42,544 nt of DNA from Patescibacteria group bacterium (GTDB lineage Bacteria; Patescibacteriota; Minisyncoccia; Minisyncoccales; RBG-13-36-15), in NCBI GenBank assembly GCA_022574775.1, contig JACZRI010000006.1, positions 1 through 42,544 of the forward strand, given 5' to 3'. The notes beneath the pieces were generated by a model. The model saw only the letters and a program-made list of their open reading frames with translations. It ran no database searches and had not been told where the DNA came from. Position 1 is the stretch's first letter; each line of letters starts with the position of its first letter. A program made the translations under genes and the position numbers. This document shows, piece after piece, positions 9,302-18,975 of this stretch.

Positions 9302-11251
9302 ATGTCAAAAATATTAGGTATTGATCTCGGGACCACTTTTTCTGCCATGGCTGTGGTAGAAGCAGGGGAACCAAAAATAATTGAAAATAAAGAAGGGGCA
9401 AGGACCACTCCTTCGGTTGTCGCTTTGACCAAAAATGGGGAGAGACTGGTCGGGATTTTGGCTCGGCGGCAGCAAATCACAAATCCCCAAAATACTATTT
9501 ACTCCGTAAAAAGGCTGATGGGGAGAAAATTCTCAGATTCAGAAGTGCAAAAGGATAAAAAAATCTTACTCTATGAAATTAGAGCAAAATCAAATGGTGG
9601 AGTAGAAGTAAAAATGGGAGATAAATGGCATTCCCCTCCTGAAATTTCTGCTATGATATTGCAAAAAATAAAACAAGATGCCGAGCAAAAATTGGGAGAG
9701 AAAATTACTGATGCCATCATTACCTGTCCTGCTTATTTCGATGATTCTCAAAGAAAAGCAACAAAGGTTGCTGGCGAGATCGCTGGTTTGAATGTAAAAA
9801 TGGTCTTAAATGAACCTACGGCTGCAGCGCTGGCTTATGGTTTGACCAAAAAAGAAAATCAGAGAATTGTGGTTTATGATTTTGGCGGAGGAACTTTTGA
9901 TATTTCAGTCTTGGATATCCGGAAAGACCCAGATACAGTTGAAGTAATTGGAGTCGGAGGGAATACTCATCTTGGAGGAGAAGATTTTGACCAAAAAATA
10001 ATGGATTGGATAGTTGGGCAATTTAAAAAAGATCAAGGAATCGATCTTTCCAAAGATCAATTAGCTCTTCAAAGATTAAAAGAAACTGCAGAAAAAGCAA
10101 AAATTGAGCTTTCGTCTACTTTGGAAACAGAGATAAACCTCCCTTTTATCACCTCAGACAGCTCTGGCCCAAAACATCTTTATTACAAATTAAGCAGGGC
10201 AAAATTAGAAGATCTCGTAGGAGATTTTATCACAAAATCTATTGATCTTCTAAAACAGACTTTAAAAGAGGCGAAATTAGAGCCAAAGGATATTGACGAA
10301 ATAATTTTAGTGGGAGGACAGACAAGAATGCCAAAAATACAAGAGGAAATAAAAAATATTTTTGGCAAAGAGGCTCATAAAGGAATTAATCCAGATGAAG
10401 CAGTGGCAATTGGAGCTGCAATGCAAGCAGCAATTATGGGAGGGGAAGCAAAGGAAGTACTTTTATTGGATGCCACGCCTCTTTCTTTGGGAATTGAAAC
10501 TCTAGGCCAGGTAAGCACAGTTTTAATCCCGAAAAATATCACGATTCCAACCTCCAAAACCCAGATTTTTTCCACAGCTGCTGATAATCAACCCTCAGTT
10601 GAAATTCATGTTTTGCAAGGGGAAAGATCAATTGCAACCGGTAATAAGTCTTTAGGAAGATTTATTTTAGATGGGATCCCTCCTTCTCCCAGAGGAATTC
10701 CACAAATTGAAGTAACATTTGATATTGATGCGAATGGCATCCTAAACGTTACTGCAAAAGACAAGGCAACGGGAAAGGAACAGTCAATCCGGGTCGAGGA
10801 TTCAACTGACATCTCCAAAGAAGAAGTGGAAAGAATGAAAAAAGAAGCTGAACTTCACATGGAAGAAGATCGAAAAAAGCAAGAGTCTATTGAAGTAAAA
10901 AACATAGCTGACAACTTAATTTACACTACCGAAAAAACCTTAAGGGAAGCCGGAGACAAAGTTTCCCCTGACGCAAAAAAAGAGATTGAGGAAAAAATTG
11001 AATCCTTGAAGAAAATAAAAGACGGTGATAAAATAGATGAAATAAAGAGTAAAACTTCAGAGCTTTCCCAGATTATCCAAAAAATCGGAACTGAATTATA
11101 TCAAAAAACCAAAGAACAAAAATCTGCCCCCGAAGACCCGCGAAACGAGCAAAACAAAGAGAGCAAGACTAGCCAGGGACAGGAAGAAAAAGGACAAGAA
11201 GAAAAAGAGAAAAAATCAGACACAGAAGAAGGGGAATATAAAGAGAAATAA
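9302..11251 (+). CDS. dnaK: Chaperone DnaK (Hsp70)
   Basis: [45 protein letters not shown]; full length. Confidence 0.97.
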   Translation: MSKILGIDLGTTFSAMAVVEAGEPKIIENKEGARTTPSVVALTKNGERLVGILARRQQITNPQNTIYSVKRLMGRKFSDSEVQKDKKILLYEIRAKSNGGVEVKMGDKWHSPPEISAMILQKIKQDAEQKLGEKITDAIITCPAYFDDSQRKATKVAGEIAGLNVKMVLNEPTAAALAYGLTKKENQRIVVYDFGGGTFDISVLDIRKDPDTVEVIGVGGNTHLGGEDFDQKIMDWIVGQFKKDQGIDLSKDQLALQRLKETAEKAKIELSSTLETEINLPFITSDSSGPKHLYYKLSRAKLEDLVGDFITKSIDLLKQTLKEAKLEPKDIDEIILVGGQTRMPKIQEEIKNIFGKEAHKGINPDEAVAIGAAMQAAIMGGEAKEVLLLDATPLSLGIETLGQVSTVLIPKNITIPTSKTQIFSTAADNQPSVEIHVLQGERSIATGNKSLGRFILDGIPPSPRGIPQIEVTFDIDANGILNVTAKDKATGKEQSIRVEDSTDISKEEVERMKKEAELHMEEDRKKQESIEVKNIADNLIYTTEKTLREAGDKVSPDAKKEIEEKIESLKKIKDGDKIDEIKSKTSELSQIIQKIGTELYQKTKEQKSAPEDPRNEQNKESKTSQGQEEKGQEEKEKKSDTEEGEYKEK

Positions 11252-11321
11252 AATCATTTTAGCATTTAAGCATTGTGAATCTAACTCTGTTTAAATACTA
11301 ATATGCTTAGATATTTATATG

Positions 11322-12428
11322 ATGCAGAAAGATTATTATAAAATCTTAGGTGTTGCTCGAAATGCATCGCCAGAAGATATCAAAAAAGCTTTCCATAGAT
11401 TAGCTCATAAACATCATCCACACAAAGGAGGCAACGAAAAAAAATTCAAAGAAATCAATGAAGCATACCAGGTTCTCTCGAACAAAGAAAAAAGGGCGCA
11501 GTATGATCAGTTCGGCAGAGTATCTGAAGGCGGAGGATCGGATTTCGCTTCAGGTTTCGGAGGATACAGCTGGGGGAAAACCGGAGAAGGCTTCGACTTC
11601 ACTCAGTCTAAAGGTTTTGAATTTGATCTAGAAGACTTAGGAGAAATTTTTGAAGATTTCTTTGGTTTTGGAAAAACTGCAACAAGAAAAGATTTCAAAA
11701 CAGGAAAAGACATTGAAGTTGATTTGGAAATATCACTTCAAGACACCCTCAAAGGACAAGAAAAGGAAATCTCTTTGTATAAAATGGTTTTATGCTCCAG
11801 GTGCCAAGGAAAAGGAGCTGAACCCGGTACCACAATCAATGAATGCTTCTCTTGCAGAGGAATTGGTAATGTGAAACAAATCAAAAGAACACTACTTGGC
11901 TCCTTTACAATAGATACTGTCTGTCCTGAATGTAAAGGAGAGGGTCAAAAACCAGAAAAACCTTGCAATGTTTGTAAAGGAGAGGGAAGAGTTAGAGGAA
12001 CTGATAATATTAGAATTTTTGTCCCAGCTGGTGTTGATTCAAACCAAGTGATTAAAATTGAAGGGAAAGGAGAAGCTGGAAAAAAAGGAGGAAAACCAGG
12101 AGACCTGTATGCGAGGATTTTAATAAAGCCGCATCCAATTTTTAAAAGAAAGGGAGATGATTTATATGCTTCCTTGCCAATTTCCTTCCCGCAAGCTGCT
12201 TTGGGAGACGAGATTGAAACACCGACATTAGAAGGAATTAAAATCTTGCTAAAAGTTCCCTCCGGCACTGAGTCAGGAAAAATCTTAAGAATATCTGGAA
12301 AGGGCGTTCCGCGTTTTTCAGGCGCAGGAATAGGAAATTTGTATATTCAATTAATCGTCAAAACACCGAAAAAATTAACAAAAAAACAAAAAGAGTTGTT
12401 GGAAAAATTGAAAGAAGAAGAACTCTAA
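11322..12428 (+). CDS. dnaJ: Chaperone DnaJ (Hsp40) with HPH instead of HPD
   Basis: J domain DYYKILGVARNASPEDIKKAFHRLAHKHHPHKGGN; four CxxCxGxG zinc motifs intact; C-terminal domains present. Confidence 0.95.
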   Translation: MQKDYYKILGVARNASPEDIKKAFHRLAHKHHPHKGGNEKKFKEINEAYQVLSNKEKRAQYDQFGRVSEGGGSDFASGFGGYSWGKTGEGFDFTQSKGFEFDLEDLGEIFEDFFGFGKTATRKDFKTGKDIEVDLEISLQDTLKGQEKEISLYKMVLCSRCQGKGAEPGTTINECFSCRGIGNVKQIKRTLLGSFTIDTVCPECKGEGQKPEKPCNVCKGEGRVRGTDNIRIFVPAGVDSNQVIKIEGKGEAGKKGGKPGDLYARILIKPHPIFKRKGDDLYASLPISFPQAALGDEIETPTLEGIKILLKVPSGTESGKILRISGKGVPRFSGAGIGNLYIQLIVKTPKKLTKKQKELLEKLKEEEL

Positions 12429-12436
12429 CTTCTTTA

Positions 12437-12509
12437 GCCCCCATAGCTCAATTGGTAGAGCAGTGGCCTTTTAAGCCATTGGTTCCCCGTTCGAGTCGGG
12501 GTGGGGGCA
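12437..12509 (+). tRNA. tRNA-Lys (anticodon TTT)
   Basis: Acceptor GCCCCCA/TGGGGGC, D arm GCTC-ATTGGTA-GAGC, anticodon stem GTGGC/GCCAT with loop CTTTTAA, T arm CCCCG-TTCGAGT-CGGGG; 3' CCA not encoded. Confidence 0.96.
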
Positions 12510-12720
12510 CATTCGTTTCACTCAAAATAAAAGATAAAAAAATCAAAAATCAAAAACACAATTAAAAATTTTAAAATCCTCCTAAGGATTCCGTAGCCTT
12601 GCGAAAGAGGGAACCACATTTTTGCTTTGTCCTTCCGTAGCTTTAACGAAAAAGGGTAAAAGAAAATTTTTAAAACTATTTTTAGAAAGGTAGAAAATAT
12701 ATACTTAATTAATATAAACT

Positions 12721-13260
12721 ATGAATTTGAAATACATTTTAATTGTCGTTATTCTGGCTGTTATTGTTGGCGGAGGGATTTTAGGTTATCAGTATCTGTT
12801 GGTTCCCAAAGAGGAGTCTAAGATGCCAGAAGTGAAACCGCCAGAAGCGCCACCAGAAGAGTCAAAAGAAATAATAGAAGTTAGAGTATATTTTGTAGAT
12901 AAGCAAATGATGATCGAAGGTAAAGTACCATATCCAGACATGGTTAAGCCACTTTCTCGAATCATTCCCAAAACGGAAGGTGTGGCTATGACTGCTATGA
13001 ATACATTATTAGAAGGACCGACCTTGGAGGAGCAAAATCAATATGTAACTTCTATCCCTGTCGGAGTCGAAGTAAAAAACTTGAGGATAGAAAAAGGAAT
13101 TGCTTATATTAATTTTAATGAAGCCTTAAATAAAGTCGCTGGTTCAGCTACGGTTTCCACTATAAGAACACAGATTGAGAAGACCTTAAAGCAATTTTCT
13201 ACGGTGGATAAAGTAGTTATATCTATAGAGGGCGAAACAGAAGCAATTTTGCAGCCATAG
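12721..13260 (+). CDS. GerMN-domain protein with N-terminal membrane anchor
   Basis: N-terminal TM; VYFVDKQ...AMNTLLEGPTLEEQ...TSIPVGVEVKNLRIEKGIAYINFNEAL typical of GerMN. Confidence 0.82.
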   Translation: MNLKYILIVVILAVIVGGGILGYQYLLVPKEESKMPEVKPPEAPPEESKEIIEVRVYFVDKQMMIEGKVPYPDMVKPLSRIIPKTEGVAMTAMNTLLEGPTLEEQNQYVTSIPVGVEVKNLRIEKGIAYINFNEALNKVAGSATVSTIRTQIEKTLKQFSTVDKVVISIEGETEAILQP

Positions 13261-13527
13261 TTATAAAATAATTTCATTAAATGCTTTCTGTTTTTCGGTT
13301 TTTAGAATAATTTACCGTATACTACGCTACCTCCTGCGCTAAGGCTACGGAATGTCAAGAAAGCTTCGTAGCGCAAAGCCAAATAAGATAACTTACACTC
13401 AGCTATTTACCCGTCGGTGTTATAGACAAGTTTCTTTATTTTTTAGAATGTAGTATAATAAAAAATCGCAGAATGATATATAAAAAGGTCGATTATTCTT
13501 AATATAAAACATACTTACATAACATTT

Positions 13528-14091
13528 ATGGTATTTTCTCTTATTTCACGTCTGGTAAATGGAGTTAAGGGCGGTGTGACTGCCGGCCTCGAGGGTGTTA
13601 CTGATGTCGGAAGCACGGTTGTTGGCGTCGTAAAGGATGTAACGGTTACTACCCTCAAAGAAACGACTGAGTTTGTTACAGCTGGCATTGATGTCCCAGC
13701 TTCCATTGTGAAAGGCGCTATTTCTGGCGTTGCTGATATTGGAGGATCGGTCATAGGAGCCATAAAGGGTATTGTCAGCGGAACGATAGAGGGAGTTATG
13801 GAATCTGGAGGAAAGCAGGATGAAGCAGTGCGGGGCGCTGTCGCTCAGACAGTTTCCAGCGCCAAAGAATTGGGGTTGAATATTGGAGACACAGCAGTCG
13901 AGGCGGTGAAGGGCTCTGTTGATGCCGTGGAGAAAGTTGGAGGTGACACCGTAACAGCAACCAAAGAAGCAGTTTTGGCAGCTATTGATGCCGCGAAAGA
14001 AATTAGCACCGAGGCAACAGATGCAGTAGCAGAGGCACTCAATGCTGGCGTCGAAGGAGCAAGAGATATTATCAAGGCGGTAAAAAAGTAG
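13528..14091 (+). CDS. Repetitive Gly/Ala/Val-rich amphipathic protein (LEA/phasin-like composition), unknown function
   Basis: Recurrent GxVxGVxK / AVEAVKGSVDAVEKVG / AATDAVAEALNAG pattern, no Cys; followed by a good terminator. Confidence 0.65.
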   Translation: MVFSLISRLVNGVKGGVTAGLEGVTDVGSTVVGVVKDVTVTTLKETTEFVTAGIDVPASIVKGAISGVADIGGSVIGAIKGIVSGTIEGVMESGGKQDEAVRGAVAQTVSSAKELGLNIGDTAVEAVKGSVDAVEKVGGDTVTATKEAVLAAIDAAKEISTEATDAVAEALNAGVEGARDIIKAVKK

Positions 14092-14134
14092 TTCTCCAGC
14101 GCCACCTCTAAAGAACAGTAAAAAGAATCTCATC

Positions 14135-14170
14135 AAACAGGAAGACCCAACTCTTCCTGTTTTTCTTTTT
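14135..14170 (+). terminator. Rho-independent terminator
   Basis: AAACAGGAAG-acccaact-CTTCCTGTTT followed by TTCTTTTTT. Confidence 0.85.
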
Positions 14171-14196
14171 TGTATACAGGTTGATATAATTAGAAT

Positions 14197-15258
14197 ATGG
14201 TTCAAAAGAAAAGAATCATTCTTCATATCGACATGGACTATTTCTTCGCACAAATCGAGGAAAGGGAAAACCCTCAATTTAAAGGAAGACCAGTAGTAGT
14301 AGGAGCTGACCCAAAAGAAGGCAGAGGGAGGGGAGTGGTATCCACGGCAAATTATGAAGCTCGAAAATATGGGGTTAATTCAGCTATGCCTATTTCTTTG
14401 GCCTGGCAAGCCTGCCCGAAAGCAATATTTTTACCTGTGAATATGGAGCTTTATAAAAAAGTTACAGAAAGAATTATGATTATCATTAAAAAATATTCAA
14501 AAATCTGGGAAGTGGTTTCTTTGGATGAAGCTTATTTAGATATAAGTTCTCTAAATGATTATAAAAATGTGGACGAGCTGGCTAAAAAATTAAAAAAAGA
14601 AATTTTTGAAAAAGAAAAAATTACTTCAACTATTGGTATTGGACCAAATAAACTGATTGCGAAAATGGCAACCAATAAAGCAAAGCCCAATGGTCTTTTG
14701 GTAATTAAACTAAATCAAGTCAAAAATTTTCTTGAACCTTTAGATGTTGAAGATTTACCAGGAATTGGTCCGAAAACAGGTGAGAGGTTAAAAAGTCTGA
14801 AAATACAAAAAATTAAAAATCTTAAAAAATTATCAAAGGAGAAACTCCAAAACCTTTTTGGTAAATGGGGAATCTCCATGTATGAAAAGGTAAGAGGTAT
14901 TGATGAAAACCCAGTTATCCCGGAAAAAATTATTAAATCAATCGGCAAAGAACACACTTTTGCAAGAGATACGAGAGATCCTGAGATTATCTTTGGAACC
15001 TTCGATACAATTATTAAGGGGGTTCATGAAGAACTCTTGGAAAACGGCTTTTCTTTCAAAATCATTACCGTTGTTTGCCGCTATCAAGGATTTGAAACTC
15101 ATACCAAATCAAAAACTTTAAAAGAAGCAACAGACAATTTGGAAATTTTAAAAAAAGAGGCGAAAAATTTGCTTTTACGCTTTCTTATTGAAAATCCCAA
15201 ATTAATCCGCTTAATTGGAACCAGAGTATCTTCTTTACAAAAAATAGCCCTGAACTAG
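14197..15258 (+). CDS. dinB: DNA polymerase IV (Y family)
   Basis: ILHIDMDYFFAQIEERENP, SLDEAYLDIS, PGIGPKTGERLKSL. Confidence 0.95.
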   Translation: MVQKKRIILHIDMDYFFAQIEERENPQFKGRPVVVGADPKEGRGRGVVSTANYEARKYGVNSAMPISLAWQACPKAIFLPVNMELYKKVTERIMIIIKKYSKIWEVVSLDEAYLDISSLNDYKNVDELAKKLKKEIFEKEKITSTIGIGPNKLIAKMATNKAKPNGLLVIKLNQVKNFLEPLDVEDLPGIGPKTGERLKSLKIQKIKNLKKLSKEKLQNLFGKWGISMYEKVRGIDENPVIPEKIIKSIGKEHTFARDTRDPEIIFGTFDTIIKGVHEELLENGFSFKIITVVCRYQGFETHTKSKTLKEATDNLEILKKEAKNLLLRFLIENPKLIRLIGTRVSSLQKIALN

Positions 15259-15320
15259 AACGATTCAGGGCTACAGAGCACCATCTGATGCTCTGTACAC
15301 AGGGCACCAGATGGTGCTCT
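15245..15320. repeat. Cluster of inverted repeats at the 3' end of dinB
   Basis: TAGCCCTGAA-N9-TTCAGGGCTA (10 bp, spanning the stop) then AGAGCACCATCTG ... CAGATGGTGCTCT (13 bp), with alternative CAGAGCA/TGCTCTG hairpin. Confidence 0.8.
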
Positions 15321-15374
15321 TGTGGAAAACTTTCTTTTCATTCACGGCTACAATAGTATAATAAAATATGATCT

Positions 15375-15632
15375 ATGGATAAGAAAATTTTAACCATATT
15401 TACCATTGTGGTTTTGGTTGTAGCGGCCGGAGCATATTTGCTTGGCAATCAAATTGGCTATGGAAAAGGAAAGCAAATCGGGTACGAGGAAGGAAAAGAA
15501 ATAGGAAGAGCAGCTGCTCAAATTGAGGCGGCGCAGGCTGTCACAAATCCCTTGGAAGAGTTGCCTTCGACCAATCCCTTTGAGGAAACAGTGAATCCAT
15601 TTGAGGATGCGTACCAGAATCCGTTTAAATAA
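15375..15632 (+). CDS. Small single-TM protein with glycine-zipper-like segment and NPF repeats
   Basis: MDKKILTIFTIVVLVVAAGAYLLG, GYGKGKQIGYEEGKEIG, NPLEE...NPFEE...NPFED...NPFK. Confidence 0.7.
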   Translation: MDKKILTIFTIVVLVVAAGAYLLGNQIGYGKGKQIGYEEGKEIGRAAAQIEAAQAVTNPLEELPSTNPFEETVNPFEDAYQNPFK

Positions 15633-15648
15633 ACCTTTTAGAATTGAT

Positions 15649-17233
15649 ATGAAAAAATATTCCTTTATTTTTGCTGGAATTTTTATTGTTTTAGGAATTT
15701 TTGTTTTTGCTCTCATTTCGGCCCAGGAAGAATTAGCTGGGATAATTTATCCTATTCCTGAATTAGATAATTGCGAGAGTCAAACTGCATGTGAAGCTTA
15801 TTGTGAGTTGCCAGGAAATATGTCAGCTTGCCTTGATTTTGGAGAAGCTCATAATTTGATTTCTCAAGAGGAACTCGAGATCGCCAGAAGAATGCTTGCG
15901 GCAGGAGAAACTGCAGGACCTGGAGGTTGTCAAGGATTTACTCAATGCAACGCATATTGCAATGACATTTCGCATATTGAGGAATGTCTGGCTTTTGGTG
16001 AAAAGCACGATTTAATCCCGCCAGAAGAACTGGAAAAAGCGAAAAAAGTAGCAGCCGCTATTAAACAGGGGATTACACCACCAAATTGCAATAATAAAGC
16101 AGAATGCGAAATCTATTGCTCCCAGCCAGAACACATGGAAGAATGCATTATTTTCGCTGAAGCTGCAGGTTTAATTCCACCAGATGAACTTGAAGAGGTC
16201 AAAAAATATCTGGCGGCAATACAAAGAGGACTGGAGCCACTACCCTGTTGGAGGAAAAGCAGAATGTGAGATTTATTGCCAAGCCCCTGAGCATTTAGAA
16301 GAATGTCTAGTCTTTGCTGAAGCGACTGGTTTTATTACTCCTGAAGAAGCAACCATGATGAGAAAAACTGGAGGGAAAGGGCCAGGTGACTGCCAAGGAA
16401 AAGAAGAATGTGAACAATATTGTGACGATCCAGCCAACATAGAAGAGTGTATAAATTTTGCTGTTGAGGCTGGTTTTATGCCTCTCAAAGAGGCTGAACA
16501 GGCAAGAAAAATGCTTGAGGCAGGGATAACAGGTGGACCTGGAGGTTGTACAGAAATGGAAGCATGTGAAACCTATTGCAACGACTTGAGCCATATGGAA
16601 GAATGTATGAATTTTGCTGTGGAAGCTGGTTTTATGTCGCCAGAAGAAGCAGCACAGGCCAGGAAATTTACTGAGAGCGGCATTACTACAGGCCCTGGTG
16701 GTTGTCAGGGTGAACAAGAATGTCGTGCTTTCTGTGAAAATCCTAATAATCTTGAGGAATGTCTGGGGTTTTCTGAACAAATTGGACACATCTCTCCGGA
16801 TGAAGCCCAGACAATGTTTCAAATACAAACAGTTGGAGGTCCTGGTGGTTGTAAAGGAGAAGAGGAATGCATTGCATATTGCAATGATCCTGCTCATTTG
16901 GAAGAATGTATCAATTTTTCTCTTAAGGAAAATCTCATGTCGCCTGAGGAAGCTCAAAAGATATTAGAGGATCTAGCGCCTGAAGAGACAATACCTCCTC
17001 ATGAGGAATTTCCTGAAAAGTTTGAGCAGTTTATACCACCTGAGGGAATTGAGCAGTTTATACCACCCGAAGGATTTATAATACCACCTGAAGGATTTGA
17101 GCAATTCATACCGCCTGAAGAAATAATATCTCCTCCAGAAGAATTTGTTCCTCCTCCAGAGGAAGCCCCTCAATCACTTTTTTATCAGTTAAAAAGTTTT
17201 TTAGCTGGTCTTATTTCTGTTATTGGATTCTGA
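15649..17233 (+). CDS. Secreted Cys-repeat surface protein: 8 repeats C-x5-C-x3-C-x8-C, Pro-rich stalk, hydrophobic C-terminus; reading frame broken at about 16248
   Basis: Signal peptide MKKYSFIFAGIFIVLGIFVFALISA; ORFs 15601-16269 and 16184-17233 join as one repeat protein if one T is removed from TGTTGG at 16246-16251. Confidence 0.85.
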
Positions 17234-17250
17234 AAGCATCTCTTTGATTA

Positions 17251-17290
17251 AATAAAGTAGCCATTTTAAAGTAGCTACTTTATTGATTTT
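17251..17290 (+). terminator. Rho-independent terminator
   Basis: AATAAAGTAGC ... GCTACTTTATT (11-bp stem) then TGATTTT. Confidence 0.7.
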
Positions 17291-17311
17291 AAATTAAAAT
17301 CTTGCTATTGT
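17283..17311 (+). promoter_or_regulatory. Promoter TTGATT-N17-TATTGT with TGC extended -10
   Basis: -10 ends 9 nt before the ATG at 17321. Confidence 0.55.
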
Positions 17312-17320
17312 AACTTTGTT

Positions 17321-18514
17321 ATGTTAAAAAATAATATGCGGTTTTCAGGCAAAAATTTTTTTATTTTTATTTTCTTAATTTCAGCTATCCTGATTAGTTT
17401 CTGGTTTGGAAGTTTGGTAGGAACGTCCCGGGTAGAATGTAAAATTTGCTCCCCAGAAGACATTGATTTCTCGCTGTTTTGGGAGGCCTATAATCAAATT
17501 CAGGAAAAATATTCAGATCCAGAGGATATTGATATTAAGAAAATAATTTATGGGGCTATTGCAGGAATGGTAAAAAGTATTGGAGATCCTTATACGGTTT
17601 TCTTTACCCCTGAAGAAGCCAGAATATTCCAAGAAGATGTTGCCGGAGTATTTGAAGGAGTAGGCATGGAGGTTGGAATAAGAAAGGGTGGATTAACTGT
17701 AATTTCTCCTCTGGAGGGAACACCTGCCCAAAAAGCTGGAATCAGAGCGGGAGATAAAATTATTAAAATAAATGATGTTTTAACCGCAGATATCACCATT
17801 GATGAGGCAATTAGTCTCATTCGGGGAAAAAAAGGAACAGAAGTAACCTTAACTGTTTTTAGAGAAAAACTGGAAGAAACGAAAGAAATTAAAATTATCA
17901 GAGGCGTTATTGAAATCCCTTCTCTTGAATTGAAAATGCTTGAAAACAATATTGCCTATATCAAACTTTATCATTTTACTGAAAGAGCAAGATTTGATTT
18001 TAACGAAATTGCTGTTGAAATTTTAAACAGCCCTTCGGAAAAAATAATTTTAGACCTAAGAAACAACCCTGGAGGTTTTTTGGGTGTATCCCAGGATATT
18101 GCTGGCTGGTTCTTAGAAAAAGGAGAAATTGTTGTTATTGAAGATTTTGGTGAAGGAAAAGATAGAAAAGAGTATAAAGCTAAAGGAAACGGAAGGCTCT
18201 CGGGGTATCCGACTGTAATTTTAATCAATCAAGGATCTGCTTCGGCTTCTGAAATTTTAGCCGGAGCTTTGAGAGACAACCGGGGCATAAAATTGATTGG
18301 GGAAAAATCTTTCGGCAAAGGCTCAATCCAAGAATTAATAGAATTAAAGGAAGGCTCTTCTTTAAAAATTACAATAGCTAAATGGCTGACTCCAAATGGT
18401 GATTTTATTACTGATATCGGCCTCGCACCCGATATCACGGTAGAAATGACCGAAGAAGACTATAATGAAGGACGTGACCCACAGTTGGATAAAGCAATTG
18501 AAATAATCAAATAA
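17321..18514 (+). CDS. S41 family C-terminal processing peptidase (PDZ plus protease)
   Basis: GVFEGVGMEVGIRKGGLTVISPLEGTPAQKAGIRAGDKI (PDZ); NQGSASASEILAGALRDN and GEKSFGKGSIQE (Ser/Lys). Confidence 0.95.
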   Translation: MLKNNMRFSGKNFFIFIFLISAILISFWFGSLVGTSRVECKICSPEDIDFSLFWEAYNQIQEKYSDPEDIDIKKIIYGAIAGMVKSIGDPYTVFFTPEEARIFQEDVAGVFEGVGMEVGIRKGGLTVISPLEGTPAQKAGIRAGDKIIKINDVLTADITIDEAISLIRGKKGTEVTLTVFREKLEETKEIKIIRGVIEIPSLELKMLENNIAYIKLYHFTERARFDFNEIAVEILNSPSEKIILDLRNNPGGFLGVSQDIAGWFLEKGEIVVIEDFGEGKDRKEYKAKGNGRLSGYPTVILINQGSASASEILAGALRDNRGIKLIGEKSFGKGSIQELIELKEGSSLKITIAKWLTPNGDFITDIGLAPDITVEMTEEDYNEGRDPQLDKAIEIIK

Positions 18515-18613
18515 AATTATAATCGCTGATCATGCGCTGATATTTTTTGATTTGTATCTGATCCACGGAAGTATAGAGATCCGCGTTTGATCTGCGTTTT
18601 CAAGAATTGAAAA

Positions 18614-18889
18614 ATGAGAAAACGGATAACTATCTTAATTTCAGGTCGGGTTCAAGGAGTGCTTTATCGCGCTAACACTATAGAAAAAGCAAAACAACTG
18701 AACTTAACCGGCTGGGCGAAAAATGAGGCTAATGGCAAAGTTAAAATTATAGCCGAAGGAACTGAGGAAAATTTAGAACAGTTAATTAAATGGGCAAAAC
18801 AAGGTTCTGCCCTTGCAAAAGTGGACAAAATTGAGCTAAAATGGGATAAAAGACAGGGAGAATTCAAAGATTTCGTGATAGTATACTAA
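18614..18889 (+). CDS. acyP: Acylphosphatase
   Basis: ISGRVQGVLYRANTIEKAKQLNLTGWAKNEANGKVKIIAEG. Confidence 0.93.
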   Translation: MRKRITILISGRVQGVLYRANTIEKAKQLNLTGWAKNEANGKVKIIAEGTEENLEQLIKWAKQGSALAKVDKIELKWDKRQGEFKDFVIVY

Positions 18890-18975
18890 TAATATTGTAT
18901 CCTTTGACAAGCTCAGGGTATTTCGACTTACTTGCACTAAGCAAGGCCTGAGCGAAGCGAAGGACGCGTCGAAGT

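Noticed and set aside
11650-11874. 74-aa alternate-frame ORF inside dnaJ
   Set aside because: Out-of-frame within a clearly conserved gene.
13546-14277. 243-aa antisense ORF
   Set aside because: Overlaps the + strand repeat protein and the dinB start; Cys/Ser/Asn-rich translation typical of antisense reading of Ala/Gly-rich codons.
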